From positions 1 to 60,655 of the forward strand of contig JAGEMR010000164.1 in NCBI GenBank assembly GCA_021030915.1: 60,655 nucleotides of DNA. Direction: 5' to 3'. Source of the DNA: Astrothelium macrocarpum. Taxonomy: Eukaryota; Ascomycota; Dothideomycetes; Trypetheliales; Trypetheliaceae. Within the stretch, counting starts at the first letter, position 1. Each line of letters begins with the position of its first letter. A program made the translations under genes and the position numbers. A model generated the notes under the pieces. That model saw only the letters and a list, made by a program, of their open reading frames with translations. It was not told where the DNA came from and did not search any database. Shown here one piece after another: positions 57,526 through 60,655 of this stretch.

Positions 57526-57690
57526 TAGGACCACTGAGGGGACCGTGTACACACCCGCGTACACCAACCTCTGGCTCAGAAGGCTCATGCTATGAGCCAG
57601 GAGAGCCAACCTCTGGCTCAGAAGGCTCATGTTATGAGCCAGGAGAGCCAACCTCTAATTCGGAAGACTTTTATTATGAACCAGGGAATA
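57526..57690 (+). repeat. GC-rich islet with three 42-bp tandem repeats (LTR-like)
   Basis: TGTTAGGACCACTGAGGGGA starts an islet of normal composition inside the AT desert. Three head-to-tail 42-bp units begin at 57564, 57606 and 57648. Units 1 and 2 differ at one base; unit 3 differs at about ten, mostly C-to-T or G-to-A. Each of the first two has a hairpin (GGCTCAT-GCT-ATGAGCC in unit 1). The frame encodes a 14-aa repeat (EPTSGSEGSCYEPG), probably fortuitous. Confidence 0.8.
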
Positions 57691-58666
57691 TTGTAAATAT
57701 ATAAGAATATAACGCGATTATTATGATCTTATTATATTTAAAATTATTCTTTAAATTAGTCTTTGATAATATTTTAATAGAATTTTGAATTATCAAATTA
57801 TATTATTTTTTATTAATTCAATTCTTTATTAATTTATTTTAAAAATTATTTTGATTTTAAATAAATTTGATTTTAAAAATATCTAAAATTATAATATATT
57901 AAATATTTTCAAAATAAATCAATAAAAATAATTATAAAATAATAATAATTTATTCTAAATTAAAAAAAACTGATTTATATCATAATTTGACGAAAAAATC
58001 AAAAAATCCGATAATTTTTATAAAAATTATTTTAAAATGAAAGATTGATTTAATATTATATAATTATATTTTATATTTGAAAATATTATAATAAATAATC
58101 AATCTTTTTTTATAATTATATTTATAAAAAAAAGAATATTTTATTAGATCTGATTATATTTTATTAATTATATAATAAAAATTGAAAATCAGATAATCAA
58201 TAATATATTTTAAAATTTTAATATATTCAAAAAAGAAATTATTAAAATATTCAGAATATTTAATTAATAAATAATAATCGAATAAATAATTCTGAATATT
58301 AAATAAAAGATTTTAATGATAGATTATATGATTAGATTTTAAAAATATATTTAATAAATTGAATGGAATAATAAAATATTCCGTTTTATATTTTATAAAA
58401 AATTCAAAAATAATATTAAAAATGAATTAATATATTATATAAATATTATAAATATTCTATCATAATTAATAAAGGCAGTGATCGAATTAGATGATAAATT
58501 ATATATAAAAATTCTAAAAAAAAGAAAAAACTGAAAATTAATTGTTAAATAGAAAAATTCACGAATTTAAAATAATAATTATGATGATTCAATAGATTTT
58601 AATTTTATCGGAAAAGAAAAAAAGAAGAATAATATCCATTCGAAAAAAGGATCTAAAGATAGAAAA

Positions 58667-58708
58667 TGTTATTCTTGCGGAAAAGAGGGATATTTTGTAA
58701 AAAATTAC
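58667..58708 (+). pseudogene. Decayed Gag CCHC zinc knuckle
   Basis: CYSCGKEGYFVKNY keeps the exact C-x2-C-x4-H-x4-C spacing, but the His and the last Cys are both Tyr. CAT to TAT and TGC to TAC are the transitions RIP makes. It is flanked by basic residues (KKGSKDRK before, RSK after), as in retrotransposon Gag. Stops follow soon after. Confidence 0.75.
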
Positions 58709-59931
58709 CGATCCAAATCCAATATGATATGACGAGAAATCGTAATCATAGAAAGGGAAATTAATATGATTTTAATCGATTATCTGAATGAGAAAATTTT
58801 AATCGAAGGAATCGTCCAGGAAATATCTGATGAGGAGAATAAATGGTAGTTCGATTAATAGAATGATGATAAAAGGAATGATCCATTTCCGATATCAGAA
58901 AATTTATAAATAATCCGCGAAAGAATATAAGAATATATCATATGAATGAATTAATAAATAAATCAAATCATATAAAAATAATTGATAATGGAATTTATAT
59001 TCCAATAATATATCAGAAAAATATTAAAATAATTTAATTATAAAAATCATTTTATGGCCAGATTATATATAATTTTTAATTATTCAATATATATTATTAT
59101 AATACAGATTTTTAAAGAATAATTCGGAATTTTAATGGAATTATTATTAGAAAATTTTGAAATATAAAAAAATATTTTATTTAATATGATTAATTCGAAT
59201 TATAAATGATTAATTTTATTAAAAAAATGTCGAAATCAGAAATATCAATTATCAGAATATTAAAAATATCGAAAAATAAAAAAAAATATTTGATAAAATA
59301 ATATCATTAATATACAGAATTTATAATATTCTGAATATCGGAAAATATAATAATAATAATATTATAATAAAAATTGTAGAAGATATATATATGACCAATA
59401 ATAGAAGGGTGTATTTATAGATGAAGAAATAGAAGAAATTATATCCATAAATACGCTATTATTTAAAAAAAATGTAAAATATTTTTAAATGAATTTATCA
59501 ATATAATCTGTATATAATTATTGGATCAGGAATTATTTTTAAAAATAATTAATTATAGATAGAGAATATCCAGATTATAAAAAAATGTATTATTATTAAT
59601 ATAAAAATAAAAATTACGAAATTTATATAATAAAAAAATTAGAATAATATGAATAATAATTTTGAAAAAATTATAATTTTATCAAATATTTTATTTATTA
59701 AAAATAAAAAAAAGAATATATATTGATTAATAAATGATTCTATAAAAATAAAAAAAATTATTCATATTATAATGATTATGGAATAATATAATATCTGTCT
59801 ATATCTATTAAATAGATTATGATAAGAATATATTTATTATAAGAAAAAGATTTAAATTTTATATATAAAATGCGTATATAAATTTAAATATCATTCAAAT
59901 ATCCAATCATTTATTATATATTATAATAATA

Positions 59932-60204
59932 TTGAAAAAGAAAAAAGAGATTAGGATATTAATTGATTCAAAAATAAATAGAAATTTTATATTTAAAATA
60001 TTTCAAAATTCATTAGATTTATTAATCAAATCAAAAGATCAAAAATACGTAATACGCGTAATAATAAGAGAAAAAATGCCAGAAATTGGCGAAATTTCGG
60101 AAGAAATTCAGTTAATATTTATAATTGTCATAGGATATATTAAGAAAATCGCGTTTGATATCATTATCATAGTCAGATATGATATCGTATTAGAATTATT
60201 TTGA
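59932..60204 (+). pseudogene. Decayed retrotransposon aspartic protease region
   Basis: A 90-codon frame in an otherwise closed AT-rich stretch. ILIDSKINRNFI resembles the active-site block ILIDSGA-NFI with Gly changed to Lys (GGA to AAA), and IIIVRYDIVLELF resembles the closing FDIVLG motif. The frame opens without ATG. Catalytic Asp is kept but DSG is lost, so it is inactive. It lies 1.3 kb after the knuckle, further than usual, so they may belong to different insertions. Confidence 0.55.
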
Positions 60205-60655
60205 TTATAATAATACAATCCAATAATTAATTAGAAAAATGGGATATTGGAAATGAATGGATGTAATTATAGGATTATATCGAGATTTTTATATTCAGAT
60301 ACGGTGGAAGATAAGATGGATAATTATTTTATATAAATCATTTTAAAAAATGAGATTTTTATCAGAAGAATTTCGGATATAATAGATATTCTGATAAAAT
60401 AAAAAGATTAAAAAATTAATAATTTAAAAATAATTCCAATTATTTTTGAAATTTTTTTAAAATATAAAAAATGGATATATTTTTTTAAAAAAAAATTAAA
60501 TATTAAGATATTATTTAAATATTAATCATAAAATTATAAAATAAAATTTTTTATAAAAAAATAATTTATATTTAGATTCATTTATATATTATTCAATAAA
60601 AAATTTAAAATATTAAAAGAATATTTGAATAAAAATTTAAAAAAGGATTTTATCA

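Larger units (their letters stand above)
56013..60655 (+). mobile_element. AT-rich block of RIP-mutated LTR retrotransposon sequence (incomplete)
   Basis: From about 56.4 kb to the window end composition falls to extreme AT (56 of 60 bases at 58201-58260). Within it, on the plus strand, lie a decayed gag zinc knuckle (58667-58708) and an aspartic-protease-like region (59932-60204), in the order expected of an LTR retrotransposon, probably Ty3/gypsy. LTR-like starts (TGTTGG at 56013; TGTTAGGACC at 57526) suggest two insertions. The element runs off the window, so reverse transcriptase and integrase are not visible. Stops are everywhere; nothing is functional. Confidence 0.75.

Noticed and set aside
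1..60655. CRISPR arrays or bacterial operons
   Set aside because: Introns, a nuclear-type tRNA and eukaryotic gene families show this is fungal nuclear DNA. No spaced direct-repeat array was seen.

Overview
The window is nuclear DNA of a filamentous ascomycete (Pezizomycotina). The support is many short spliced introns (47-80 nt, GTRNGT donors, CTRAC branch points), fungus-specific families (PalH, UstYa/DUF3328, two Zn2Cys6 regulators, Mvp1, Irc22, Ase1) and a terminal AT-rich block that looks like RIP-mutated retrotransposon. I cannot fix the genus or class from the sequence.

Layout. 1-15.7 kb is accessory-looking: a candidate 60-aa secreted peptide precursor with a KR site, a UstYa-family gene, a CYP52-like P450, a C2H2-type regulator, a secreted alpha/beta hydrolase, a Zn2Cys6 regulator and a GT90 glycosyltransferase. 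16-31.3 kb is dense housekeeping: tail-anchored ERAD E2, large DExH helicase, aprataxin, Irc22/TRAP-alpha-like protein, Ase1/PRC1 and importin alpha. 31.3-41 kb is gene-poor and damaged: copies of an undescribed-looking inverted-repeat element (MITE-like), a GC-rich spliced candidate gene, a relic of a membrane-glycoprotein-like gene, a tRNA-Ser(AGA) with about 50 nt inside the D-loop, and an ARCA-type Zn2Cys6 pseudogene. 41.3-53.9 kb returns to core genes: Lag1 ceramide synthase, PalH, Mvp1 and Dcn1, with more element copies and an 88-bp tandem array between the last two. 55.5-60.7 kb holds a flavin amine oxidase gene cut off by retrotransposon DNA, then more than 4 kb of AT-rich sequence with decayed gag zinc knuckle and protease motifs and one GC-rich islet of 42-bp repeats.

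Genes working together. The core genes are unrelated housekeeping functions. Two of them, the ERAD E2 and the Irc22-like protein, act at the ER, as does ceramide synthase. The most interesting functional grouping is the left end: precursor-like peptide + UstYa oxidase + P450 is the minimal signature of a dikaritin-like fungal RiPP locus. This is inference; the precursor is short and single-core. Exon boundaries were worked out by eye from splice signals and family conservation, and reading-frame arithmetic closes for every intact gene listed.
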